DNA of 55,840 bases from an uncultured Phocaeicola sp. (GTDB taxonomy: Bacteria; Bacteroidota; Bacteroidia; Bacteroidales; Bacteroidaceae): assembly GCA_947626525.1 (NCBI GenBank), contig CANQSM010000009.1, forward strand, positions 1 to 55,840, in the 5' to 3' direction. Below, in pieces: positions 1 through 8,510 of the stretch. Position 1 is the stretch's first letter; the number at the start of each line of letters is the position of its first letter. The position numbers and the translations under genes were made by a program. The notes beneath the pieces are model-generated. The model saw nothing but the letters and a program-made list of their open reading frames with translations, did not search any database and was not told the origin of the DNA.

Positions 1-72
1 TTTTCTGGCATTTATAGGAGTCTCGCAAGATTCTGCAGCCGTCATCTGCAGCCTTTAACTGAATATCCCTAC
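1..72. repeat. 72-bp terminal inverted repeat, left copy (probable mobile-element end)
   Basis: Bases 1-72 are the exact reverse complement of bases 55768-55839, checked base by base. The identity stops sharply at position 73, where the SusC coding sequence begins. Within the repeat GGCTGCAGA occurs twice on the minus strand. The SusC reading frame stays open through it but encodes residues unlike any SusC plug domain. This fits the edge of a multi-copy insertion element at which assembly stopped. The element itself was not identified. Confidence 0.75.
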
Positions 73-811
73 TTAAACTTTTCAACAGATTTTGGTTACC
101 CACCGATTTCAATTCCTCTTTAGAAAAGGTTGTGGCCGAACCCGTGAAACTGGCAGCACGGTAATTGAACAAACCGGTTACAACCACTTCTTTCAAGGCT
201 TGGGAATCATCCTGCATCGTCACAATCAGAGGCTTACCTTTAAAAGGAAGCGTCACTTTCGTCATGCCGACAAAGGTAAAGTTGACTTCAGTCACTTGCT
301 TACCTTCGGGAATGGCAATATCAAAGCGACCGTCAAAGTCCGTCACACCACCGACCCCGGATAAATCAGACTGTACATTGACACCAGGAAGCGGCTCACC
401 TGTCGTGTCTGTCACCCTACCGGTAAGACGATTGCTTGTTCTTCTAGAAACCTCCATTGTAACCGCTTTCTTCACAAGGGAAACCGTAATGTATTTACCC
501 TTAATCTTGAATGTCAACGGATAAGAGGCCAATATAGCTTTCATAGCCTCTTCAACGGACACGGACTTCAGGTTGACTGTTACCTTAAAGTCACATACCT
601 CATTATAGGTGAACAACACTTTAAAGTCAGAGACCTGCTCCACTTTCTTCAAGACATCCGGCATAGCTTCATTCCGGCATGCCAGCGTAATCTCTGTTTT
701 ACCCCCCCCCACAGCTTGTGCGCGACTGTGCATGACACTCGTAAACAAGGCCAACAGGAGCAGTAAGCATTGGAAGATTTTTCTCTTTTCTCTTACTAAA
801 CTATTCTTCAT
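1..811 (-). CDS. SusC/RagA-type TonB-dependent receptor, N-terminal part, interrupted
   Basis: This is the start of an outer-membrane TonB-dependent transporter of the SusC class, which imports glycans or similar ligands. The ATG is at 809-811 on the minus strand. Residues 1-33 are a signal peptide ending near SRAQA. Residues about 40-110 match the STN domain expected of receptors that signal to a FecR/sigma pair. About 128-200 is the carboxypeptidase-regulatory-like domain (LTGRVTDTTGEPLPGV), followed by the plug start LKEVVVTG near 207. Native-looking sequence ends at LLKSLS (residue 247, base 71), where the terminal repeat begins. It lies 68 bp downstream of the anti-sigma gene and is probably in the same operon. 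Codons 34-37 form a run of nine G, a possible slippage site. Family assignment is firm; substrate is unknown. Confidence 0.88.
   Translation of the reverse strand, partial: MKNSLVREKRKIFQCLLLLLALFTSVMHSRAQAVGGGKTEITLACRNEAMPDVLKKVEQVSDFKVLFTYNEVCDFKVTVNLKSVSVEEAMKAILASYPLTFKIKGKYITVSLVKKAVTMEVSRRTSNRLTGRVTDTTGEPLPGVNVQSDLSGVGGVTDFDGRFDIAIPEGKQVTEVNFTFVGMTKVTLPFKGKPLIVTMQDDSQALKEVVVTGLFNYRAASFTGSATTFSKEELKSVGNQNLLKSLSRDIQLKAADDGCRILRDSYKCQK
702..710 (-). repeat. Nine-base G homopolymer in the SusC coding strand
   Basis: Nine C on the plus strand (nine G in the coding strand) fall within codons 34-37 of the SusC-like gene, just after the predicted signal peptide. The frame is open as given. 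Gain or loss of one base would truncate the receptor early, so this is a candidate slipped-strand phase-variation tract. It could also simply be a homopolymer with no switching. Confidence 0.6.
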
Positions 812-879
812 AATTTTAATAGACTAAAAACAAATCTATTAATACTACGAAAGAACTATAACTTTAGTCCCGAAAAATC

Positions 880-1983
880 TTATTTTTTTCGTCTCACTGT
901 TAATTTATTCTCTTTTTTAGAGGCAGAAAGATATTCAAAGGCATTCAGATTCCCCATCACGCTATCGATATCTTCACTACGGTCGGCCACAAAATGTAAC
1001 TTTTGATTTATCAGCAGAGAGTCTTGCTCCATTTCTATCGTAATATTATACCAACGTCCTAAATCTCTTAAAATATCAGACAGGTACATATCATCGAAAT
1101 AAAAATATCCCTCTCGCCATTGAGTGTAATAACTGGTATCCACTTTCTTCACCTGAAAATCATCTTCCGCATAAGCAATATCCTCGCCCGGCACCAACAT
1201 GATTTCCTTCCCAATCAACGGCATCTGTACTTTCACCGACCCGTCGACCAAGGTGACATGTGCCTCCGAGTTCTTGTATGTTTTCATATTGAACTCCGTG
1301 CCCAAAACCTGAATCACCAGCTTCTCCGTTTCGATGACGAACGGCATCTTCTCGTTGTGGGCTACCTTAAAATAAGCTTCCCCTTCTAACCTGACCACCC
1401 GATTTGTCCCAACAAACCGAGTAGGAAATATCAAACGGCTGTCGGCATTTAGCCAAACTTCAGTTCCGTCATGCAGAATGATTTTATAAACCTGACCGCA
1501 TGGAATCGATACGACACTTGTACGTACTTTATCAACCACATGTCCTGTATAGTCCGCCCCTTTGGAAGAATACACAACGCCTTTCTTCACAACTTCCTTC
1601 CCATCTCGCACAATCACCATTGTATTCCCCAAACCGGTATTTTCCTGTTGTTCTTCCACAGTCACGAAAAGCTCCGCATCAGTGGAGGTAAACAGCGTTA
1701 AGGAGTTTCCCTTATCAAGCACACCTGTATGAATGAACCAAACAGCTCCTATCAAGAAAGCCGCCACAGATACAGCGCCATACAGTCCAGCACGCCGAAA
1801 GACGTGCCGCTTCCACACCCGATACCGTTCCTCCGCCTCTCCTACACGATGACGGAAAACTTCCCACTCCTCTTCTGCAGAAGGCTCTTCAAAACGTTCG
1901 CGAAGAAAAGCCTGCTCGCATTCATATTGCAAAAGTTCTTCGGAAAATTCGCCATGTTGGTTATCTGTCATCTCCTCCCTCAT
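880..1983 (-). CDS. FecR-family anti-sigma factor
   Basis: This is an inner-membrane anti-sigma factor that holds the adjacent ECF sigma factor until the partner SusC-type receptor signals across the outer membrane. Residues 1-60 form a cytoplasmic charged helix region. A single membrane segment lies near residues 65-87 (YGAVSVAAFLIGAVWFIH). The FecR domain (about 150-265) includes LHDGTEVWLNADSRLIFP and RVVRLEGEAYFKVAH, and a C-terminal STN-like domain holds REGYFYFDDMYLSDILRDLG. The length of 367 aa is normal. A second ATG at 1969-1971 sits just after a GGGAGGAG run and is an alternative start. Gene order sigma, FecR, SusC with short gaps fits one regulatory operon. Confidence 0.92.
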   Translation of the reverse strand: MREEMTDNQHGEFSEELLQYECEQAFLRERFEEPSAEEEWEVFRHRVGEAEERYRVWKRHVFRRAGLYGAVSVAAFLIGAVWFIHTGVLDKGNSLTLFTSTDAELFVTVEEQQENTGLGNTMVIVRDGKEVVKKGVVYSSKGADYTGHVVDKVRTSVVSIPCGQVYKIILHDGTEVWLNADSRLIFPTRFVGTNRVVRLEGEAYFKVAHNEKMPFVIETEKLVIQVLGTEFNMKTYKNSEAHVTLVDGSVKVQMPLIGKEIMLVPGEDIAYAEDDFQVKKVDTSYYTQWREGYFYFDDMYLSDILRDLGRWYNITIEMEQDSLLINQKLHFVADRSEDIDSVMGNLNAFEYLSASKKENKLTVRRKK

Positions 1984-2032
1984 AACTTAATTTCTTACAT
2001 CTGTTTTGTATTACTACGAACTCACCCAGACT

Positions 2033-2575
2033 TTAGTTACTACCTTTTTTATATTTAACAGAAAAATATGAACGTATGATGTCCAGTCCTTTCATAATTT
2101 GCTTGCGCACACCGCTTTCTGACAATCCAGTCATCTCGGCTACCTCTTTGTACTTTTTCCGGTAAAGATAACATTGTTCCATCACTTGTCGCGTAGAAGG
2201 AGGCATTTCCTCAATCAGCTTCAGGATCACTTTAATGCGTTCTTCACTTTCCCGCCAATCTGATGCATTCCATTCCCGCAACATAGAAAGGTAAGAAGGG
2301 ATATTGACCTCCTTCATTTCCGAGCGCCGGATATAATCGATGCAAAGGTGCCGCACGTGCGTATACATGTAGGTAAGGGCTGTATCCATCCGGAATGTGT
2401 CAATCCGTTCCCACATAAAATGAAAAGAATCGCTCACTATGTCTTTACAGATTTCCGCATCGGGAATAAAACGAAGAGCATAATAATAGAGACGCAAATA
2501 ATTTTCCTTAAAGAAGCGTTCAAAATCACTCTTTAAGGCAACCATGACTTCTCTCTCTGATTCTTTGTTATGCAT
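2033..2575 (-). CDS. ECF-type RNA polymerase sigma-70 factor
   Basis: This extracytoplasmic-function sigma factor probably activates the following FecR/SusC operon. Region 2 is visible in DFERFFKENYLRLYYYALRF and KDIVSDSFHFMWER; region 4 is a helix-turn-helix in YKEVAEMTGLSESGVRKQI. The frame extends upstream to 2656, but a -7 box (TATATTTG on the minus strand, 2661-2654) overlaps that upstream ATG, so the start at 2575 (180 aa) or the next ATG at 2545 is more likely; the latter has GAGAGAGAAG just upstream. The FecR start lies 49 bp downstream. Family assignment is secure; the regulon is inferred only from gene order. Confidence 0.9.
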   Translation of the reverse strand: MHNKESEREVMVALKSDFERFFKENYLRLYYYALRFIPDAEICKDIVSDSFHFMWERIDTFRMDTALTYMYTHVRHLCIDYIRRSEMKEVNIPSYLSMLREWNASDWRESEERIKVILKLIEEMPPSTRQVMEQCYLYRKKYKEVAEMTGLSESGVRKQIMKGLDIIRSYFSVKYKKGSN

Positions 2576-2653
2576 CGGATTTCGTTCTCTAAATAAGCAC
2601 TCCTTGAACCATCCGTTTTTCCGGACTTTACCATTCAAGATAAGTAGCCGTTG

Positions 2654-2661
2654 CAAATATA
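2654..2661 (-). promoter_or_regulatory. Candidate -7 box for the sigma/FecR/SusC operon
   Basis: The minus strand reads TATATTTG, matching the Bacteroides -7 consensus TAnnTTTG. No convincing -33 TTG is seen at the expected spacing. Transcription would start near 2647, downstream of the ATG at 2656, which argues against that longer start. Confidence 0.45.
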
Positions 2662-2775
2662 GAAAATTTACTCGTTTTCACTGTCATCCATGCAACAAAA
2701 TAAATCTTTCCGTGTAATATTCCACTAAAAAGCATACCCTCCACTAATCCAACAATGGTCCGAATCCGTATATAA

Positions 2776-3409
2776 TAACGTGAGTTCGATGTTCAAAACA
2801 TAGTCAGTTGCCCGTCCTTAACAAAACACAGGCCAATGACAGGTTTCTTTTCAAAGAAACAATAGGCAGCGATAGCGGATAATGCATTGGCTATAAAATT
2901 ATTGAATGACCAATGTCCAGAGTATTCTATCTGTGCAATATTCTTCAAATCCAAAGAACCATCCCATGAAACATTTCCCAAGTTCGACAAGCCCCTCAAA
3001 TGTCTTATGAATCAGAATCCGTTGGTTACGACAGACACGCAAGGAAGTCGAGTCAACGAAACTGATGCCGATACAGCTCCCCGGCAGGATTTTCTTGATG
3101 AAAATGGTCGGAGGAAACAGTACTTCCTTCTCAATTTCTACAAAACGGTTATAAGACACCAGACGTGGAAAAAGGTGTCTCAGATGTTTGCACACATACT
3201 CCTTGGTAATAATGCTTGAGACAGCGGAAACCACCGAAGTGAAACAAGATAAGAATAACAAAAATCTCAGAATCACTCATGCGGTTGGGCTTGTTGCAAT
3301 ACTTGGTCTTCCTGTCTACAATCATATATTTTTCCTGTTGCAATGTAAATTCCTTGCAAAAATCATCGGCTATACAATAAATCTCTGTAACTTTAGACGC
3401 TGAGAACAT
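2776..3409 (-). pseudogene. Decayed IS982-family transposase
   Basis: These are remains of an IS982-family element read leftward. The N-terminus (FSASKVTEIYCIADDFCKEF, from 3409) is followed after a frame change by KHLRHLFPRLVSYNRFVEIE and GISFVDSTSLRVCRNQRI. The sequence then jumps from GWFFGFE directly to a C-terminal piece ending SAIAAYCFFEKKPVIGL. The middle of the transposase, including much of the catalytic region, is missing and at least one frameshift is present, so it is inactive. The left edge (2776-2789, TAACGTGAGTTCGA) matches termini elsewhere in the window. The right IS end is not recognisable next to 3470. Identification rests on memory of family motifs. Confidence 0.8.
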
Positions 3410-3514
3410 GGTGACAATCGTTTAAATGTTATAATTCTACACTACAAATTTAATACTTTTATCGCTATGTCCCTATTTACCATTTCATTAAACAAACATA
3501 TTAATCATTTATCC

Positions 3515-5139
3515 ATGAAGAAATTAATCTTTTATTCAATTCTTTTCTGCTGTACTCAATTGACCGGAGCACAAAAGTCCTGGAAAGCTATACCCTATGA
3601 GACGGACAGCAAAATCTTTCCCATAGAGCAACGGGTATCCGTATTCAAGGGCTGCCTGAACAGCATCTTGGAATATGCTCCCGAACTCGAAAATTTAGCC
3701 GGCATACAGACAGAGGGAAAAAGTAACCAAACACAGACCATTCAATTCAAGTTGAATCAATCGGGAACCCTTTTGATTGCCTCTCCTCAAAAAGAGTATG
3801 TAACGAAGCTGAATACAGGAAAAGGTATGCTCATTGCCACTCCTTTCCTGCAAAACGGGTTAAGAGTCACCGAGCTTCCTGCTCTCCAAATATATGGTAT
3901 ATCTTATAAGAAAGGTATACACGAATTATCTATTCCGACAGAATGTGCCGGCAAAATTATATTGTTAGGCGTAGCCGGTTGTCGTGTTCCCAAACAAGCC
4001 CGTAACGCCAGACTCGCCGATGCAACGGGATACCTTTCATTCTTTACCGAAGGTTATTCCGAAGGTCTTTCTCTATTTAAAGTCATAGGAGGAGAACAAG
4101 ATCCAGTAGTGGACGAAGGTATGCCCGGTACAGAAGACATACACGGAGGTTTTGAAGGAGGACAATGCATCAAGCTTAACGGAATGTACCACATGTTCCC
4201 TACAGAACGGGCAGGGGACAGAATCATGGTCCTGAGTTCGACCGTATCAAAACACGTATCGGCCACTGGACGAGCCAAGATGCCATCCACTGGAAACGGG
4301 AGTCTACTCTGTATCAGTCAAGCGGAACATACGCAGTATCTCACGAAGACAACCCTGTGAACGACCGTCGAGCTGCCATTTGGTCGTATATGCCCATTTT
4401 CAACGAAAAGAAAAATCGCTGGCAAGGACATTACTTAGCTTACACCTGTGATAAAGAAGTAACTCCTAACCACTCTTTCGGTCGTATTTGGAGATGTGAA
4501 TCCACTGTAGAAGGAATAGAAGGTATCGGAGGTCCTTATAAAGATTGCACCATTGTGCTTGAACCGGGGCTTGATTCTCAGCTTTGGGAAGGACGCCAAG
4601 GTGTTGCCTCCTTCTTCCCCTTCAAAACGGAAAAAGGCTGGTACGGTTTTTATAGCGGTGCCTTCCCATACACAAAAAAATCCGATTATCCTTATAACGG
4701 AGGTCGCGGCTGGTACGTAGGTTTGGCTACAGCCGATGATCTGGAAGGTCCGTGGACACGCATGGGAAAAGATGTAAATCCGATTGTTTCCATTCATCCC
4801 GAATTCGTGGAAAATCCCATTGTCTCCAAACTGACAGATGACCTCTACATTGCCATATTCGATGGAGGGCCGGCTACACACGATTTACCAAACATGATAG
4901 CATACACCCTTTCCCACGACGGGTTACACTGGAGCCAGGCACATTATATTCCATTTGATCCAACTATGAAAAAATGGTGGAATACCATGCGGACTCCACT
5001 ATGCCTTATCCCAGAAGGCAATGATGTTTACACAGTCATCTATGCAGCGATTATCAATAATAAACGTTTCCATCCGATAGGTATGGTAAAACTAAAATTG
5101 GATCGTAACGCATTAGAAGAAATCAAGAAAACTCTATAA
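3515..5139 (+). pseudogene. Secreted five-bladed-propeller glycoside-hydrolase-like protein, frameshifted
   Basis: A signal peptide begins at MKKLIFYSILFCC (ATG 3515), followed by a non-catalytic N-terminal region. The C-terminal half resembles the GH43/GH32-like propeller fold used in glycan breakdown (IWSYMPIFNEKKNRWQGHY, WEGRQGVASFFPF, HPEFVENPIVSKL, MRTPLCLIPEGNDVYTVIY). The frame breaks between about 4205 and 4228. Adding one G to the GGGG run at 4214-4217 restores TERAGGQNHGPEFDRIKTRI and continues into the second frame. Corrected length would be about 541 aa. This may be a real pseudogene, a slippage-prone tract or a sequencing error. It directly follows the IS982 remnant. Exact GH family and substrate are not determined. 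Confidence 0.75.
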
Positions 5140-5169
5140 CTATCACTTCCCTTTTTATTACATTATCAC

Positions 5170-5210
5170 GCTCTCTTGTCCCTGATACAAACGGACAAGA
5201 GAGCTTTTTC
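5170..5210 (+). terminator. Rho-independent terminator after the glycosidase-like gene
   Basis: A 12-bp perfect stem (5170-5181 with 5193-5204, GCTCTCTTGTCC) encloses an 11-base loop and is followed by CTTTTTCC. It lies 30 bp after the stop codon at 5139. Confidence 0.85.
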
Positions 5211-5365
5211 CAGTCTCATCTATTTGTCAGCATAACACTTTTTTAGTAAGCGTAAAGAATACACCTATATCAATGATTAAGATACACTCCACCCCTTTAC
5301 ATGGCAAAATGTTACAAAGACGAAACAGGAACAAATTTTATCTAAGTAAAGAATATATAATTCTT

Positions 5366-5396
5366 TTGGCAAATACTAACAAAAACACTACTTTTG
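5366..5396 (+). promoter_or_regulatory. Bacteroides-type promoter of ppk1
   Basis: TTG at 5366-5368 is followed after 20 bases by TACTTTTG at 5389-5396, matching TTG-N19/20-TAnnTTTG. Predicted initiation near 5403 leaves a leader of about 19 bases before the ATG at 5422 and rules out upstream ATGs as starts. Confidence 0.7.
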
Positions 5397-5421
5397 GACA
5401 GACCTTAACAAAGAAGATGGT

Positions 5422-7497
5422 ATGGAAAACCTCTATAAATATTTTAAGCGTGATATTAGTTGGTTGTCTTTCAATTACCGTGTATTACTTGAAGCCGACA
5501 ACAAAAGCTTGCCTATTTATGAGCGCATTAATTTCATTTCTATTTATTCCTCTAATCTTGAGGAATTTTATCGGGTACGAGTAGCTGACTACCGATCGGT
5601 AGCTTATGGCAACAAAGAAGGTGACGGCTCTCGTGAAGAGGCTTTGCAAATTATCCATGAAATCACTGCAGAAGTGAACAAACAACTGGAGGAACGCATA
5701 CGGATTTACGATCAGACCATCTTACCTGAACTGAAGAAAAACAAAGTCTTTTTTTATCAAAACAAACAGGAGGTAAACCCGATACATTTTCCTTTTATCC
5801 ACCAATATTTCGATGACGAGATATTTCCATACTTACAGCCAGTTCCTGTACAAAAAGGAATTATCCACACCTTTTTACGTGACAACCGTTTATACATGGC
5901 CGTACGTGCGCGAAGGTGGAAAGACTTTGACGCTCCGTTCGAATATTTCACTTTCAAGCTTCCCTACAGCAAAGTTCCTCGCTTTATTGAATTGCCCCAA
6001 CAGGAAGACAACTACTATATCATCTATATGGAAGACATCATCAAAATGAATATCCATAAGGTCTTCCCGGGATATGATGTAGACGGTCGATATTGTTTTA
6101 AAATTTCCAGAGATGCCGATATATTCATAGATGATGTGATTTCTTCCAAAATCAATATGGAAAAAGAACTGAAGAAAAAGGTAAAACGGCGTAAAATGGG
6201 TGCGATATGCCGTTTTGTCTACGACAGAAAAATGCCGGATGATTTTCTTCGTTTCCTGACAGAAGCATTCCAGATTGATGCCAATGAACTTGTCCCTGGT
6301 GACAAGCATTTAAGTCTGGAAGACTTGCGTTATCTGCCTAACCCTAAAAAGGAATTGCAGATAAACGAAAAACCACAACCTATGAGACTCAATTTCCTAA
6401 ATGAAAAAGAATCTATCTTTCATTATATAAGGAAAAAAGATTTGTTATTACATTACCCTTATCATTCTTTTTCTCATTTCATTCATTTCTTATACGAAGC
6501 TGTGCACGATCCGCAATGCACTGAAATCATGATCACCCAATATCGGGTAGCAGAAAATTCCGCTGTTATCAACACGTTGATCGCTGCAGCACAGAACGGG
6601 AAAAAAGTGACTGTTTTTGTTGAATTGAAAGCACGTTTCGATGAAGAAAACAACCTGGCAACTGCCGAGATGATGAAAAAATCCGGTATACATATTATAT
6701 ATAGTATCCCCGGCTTGAAAGTCCATGCCAAGGTGGTTTTGATACTTCGTTGTAACAAGAACGGACAAATCACGACCAGCTACGGGTGCATCAGTACCGG
6801 CAACTTCAACGAGCAGACAGCCAATGTATATGCTGACACAAGTTTATTTACTTGCAAACCAGCTATCATACACGACCTACGACTTTTATTTGCCAAGCTA
6901 CAAGGAGAAATCATACAACCTGTGTTCAAATATCTATTAGTCGCACAATTCAACCTAGTATCACAGCTTAAACTACTTATCCACAGAGAAATCACTTTAG
7001 CCAAATCAGGGAAAAAAGGCCGTATTATTTTAAAAATGAATGCCCTACAAGATACCAATATGATTGATGAACTATATCGTGCCAGTGAAGCGGGAGTGGA
7101 AATCGACCTGATAATCCGAGGAATTTGTTGCTTGATTCCTAACCAACCATATAGCCGGCATATCCGTATTACCCGCATTGTAGACAGCTTTTTAGAACAT
7201 GCCCGCATTTGGTATTTTGGAAACAACGGACAGTCCAAAATTTATTTAGGGTCACCCGATTGGATGCGCCGTAACCTTTACCGAAGGATTGAAGCTGTTA
7301 CTCCTATCACAGATTCAAGTTTGAAACAGGAACTCACAGACATGCTTACCATTCAACTACAGGAAAACAGCAGGGCCTGCTGGGTAGACGAGAACTTGAA
7401 AAATATTTTCAAATATCAACCGGGAGATACTCCTACCCGCCCCCAATATATATTTTACGAATATTTAAAGAAAAAGAACCATCCTGATATTTCCTGA
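5422..7497 (+). CDS. ppk1: Polyphosphate kinase 1
   Basis: PPK1 reversibly polymerises the gamma-phosphate of ATP into inorganic polyphosphate, a phosphate and energy store. The N-terminal domain begins KYFKRDISWLSFNYRVLLEA and includes IYSSNLEEFYRVRVA. The middle and C-terminal parts are phospholipase-D-like domains. His435 in GLKVHAKVVL corresponds to the autophosphorylated histidine, and His593 in LEHARIWYFGNNG to the second catalytic histidine; SYGCISTGNFNEQTANVYAD is also typical. The 691 aa length is normal. It has its own promoter and no close upstream partner; rmlA follows after 122 bp. A phosphate importer (23405) lies in the same window but not in the same operon. Confidence 0.97.
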   Translation: MENLYKYFKRDISWLSFNYRVLLEADNKSLPIYERINFISIYSSNLEEFYRVRVADYRSVAYGNKEGDGSREEALQIIHEITAEVNKQLEERIRIYDQTILPELKKNKVFFYQNKQEVNPIHFPFIHQYFDDEIFPYLQPVPVQKGIIHTFLRDNRLYMAVRARRWKDFDAPFEYFTFKLPYSKVPRFIELPQQEDNYYIIYMEDIIKMNIHKVFPGYDVDGRYCFKISRDADIFIDDVISSKINMEKELKKKVKRRKMGAICRFVYDRKMPDDFLRFLTEAFQIDANELVPGDKHLSLEDLRYLPNPKKELQINEKPQPMRLNFLNEKESIFHYIRKKDLLLHYPYHSFSHFIHFLYEAVHDPQCTEIMITQYRVAENSAVINTLIAAAQNGKKVTVFVELKARFDEENNLATAEMMKKSGIHIIYSIPGLKVHAKVVLILRCNKNGQITTSYGCISTGNFNEQTANVYADTSLFTCKPAIIHDLRLLFAKLQGEIIQPVFKYLLVAQFNLVSQLKLLIHREITLAKSGKKGRIILKMNALQDTNMIDELYRASEAGVEIDLIIRGICCLIPNQPYSRHIRITRIVDSFLEHARIWYFGNNGQSKIYLGSPDWMRRNLYRRIEAVTPITDSSLKQELTDMLTIQLQENSRACWVDENLKNIFKYQPGDTPTRPQYIFYEYLKKKNHPDIS

Positions 7498-7565
7498 AAC
7501 GACCTATATATTAAAAAGACTTTCACAAGTATTTTGCCCCAAACAAACAAAAAGCAGTCAATCCT

Positions 7566-7595
7566 TTGTTCTTTCAAAAAACATTACGTACTTTG
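7566..7595 (+). promoter_or_regulatory. Probable promoter of rmlA-rmlB
   Basis: TTG at 7566-7568 lies 20 bases before TACTTTG (7589-7595), a -7 box one base shorter than TAnnTTTG. It is 25 bp upstream of the rmlA ATG. Fit is moderate. Confidence 0.45.
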
Positions 7596-7619
7596 CAACC
7601 GAATTAAAACAATTACAAC

Positions 7620-8510
7620 ATGAAAGGTATCATCTTAGCAGGAGGAAGTGCGACACGTCTGTATCCACTGTCAAAATCTATCTCAAAACAAATCATGCCG
7701 GTTTACGACAAACCAATGATTTACTATCCTCTTTCCACCCTCATGCTGGCAGGAATCCGCGAAGTGCTTATTATTTCCACTCCACGTGATTTGCCTATGT
7801 TCCAACAACTATTCGGCACCGGTAAAGAACTAGGAATGTCTTTTCAATACAAAATACAGGAGCAACCCAATGGATTGGCTCAAGCCTTTGTTTTAGGAGC
7901 CGATTTTCTGAATGGAGGACCAGGCTGTCTGATTTTGGGCGATAACATGTTTTACGGACAAGGTTTCTCATCTATGCTGAAACGAGCGGCTTCTTTACAG
8001 AAAGGAGCTTGTATATTCGGCTATTATGTAAAAGATCCCCGTGCTTATGGTGTAGTAGAATTCGATGATAAAGGAAAGGTTATCTCTTTAGAAGAAAAAC
8101 CGGAAATTCCCAAAAGCAATTATGCCGTACCAGGACTATACTTTTATGATTCAACTGTAACAGAAAAGGCAAAATCATTAAAGCCTTCAGCACGAGGAGA
8201 ATATGAAATCACAGATTTAAACAAGTTATACTTGGCAGAAGGAAATCTTCACGTAGAACTCTTTGGAAGAGGTTTTGCATGGCTGGATACAGGAAATTGT
8301 GACAGTTTACTCGAAGCTTCCAATTTCGTAGCAACCATCCAAAACCGGCAAGGTTTTTATGTAAGTTGCATTGAAGAAATAGCTTGGCGTAACAACTGGA
8401 TTTCTTCCGAACAACTTCACGCTTTAGGAAAACAGCTGGGAAAAACCGCTTACGGAAACTATATAATAGAACTCTCACTAAGTAAAAAACAACACATCAC
8501 AAATAAATGA
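7620..8510 (+). CDS. rmlA: Glucose-1-phosphate thymidylyltransferase
   Basis: RmlA (RfbA) joins dTTP and glucose-1-phosphate to give dTDP-glucose, the first step of dTDP-rhamnose and related deoxysugars for surface polysaccharides. The N-terminus carries the nucleotidyltransferase signature GGSATRLYPLSKSISKQIMP and YDKPMIYYPLSTLMLAGI. Further typical stretches are LILGDNMFYGQGF, VVEFDDKGKVISLEEKP and GRGFAWLDTGNCDSL. Length 296 aa is standard. It overlaps the next gene by 4 bp (ATGA), so the two are translationally coupled. The rmlC and rmlD genes that usually complete the pathway are not in this window. Confidence 0.96.
   Translation: MKGIILAGGSATRLYPLSKSISKQIMPVYDKPMIYYPLSTLMLAGIREVLIISTPRDLPMFQQLFGTGKELGMSFQYKIQEQPNGLAQAFVLGADFLNGGPGCLILGDNMFYGQGFSSMLKRAASLQKGACIFGYYVKDPRAYGVVEFDDKGKVISLEEKPEIPKSNYAVPGLYFYDSTVTEKAKSLKPSARGEYEITDLNKLYLAEGNLHVELFGRGFAWLDTGNCDSLLEASNFVATIQNRQGFYVSCIEEIAWRNNWISSEQLHALGKQLGKTAYGNYIIELSLSKKQHITNK

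Noticed and set aside
1-811. SusC promoter inversion of the type known in Bacteroides fragilis
   Set aside because: The terminal repeats lie within coding sequence of two unrelated genes 55 kb apart, with no recombinase nearby.
4054-4290. Open frames antisense to the glycosidase-like gene
   Set aside because: Shadow of the coding strand with no protein-like motif.
5422-7497. Phosphate regulon linking ppk1 and the PiT-porin pair
   Set aside because: The genes are 16 kb apart with different promoters and no shared operator could be seen.
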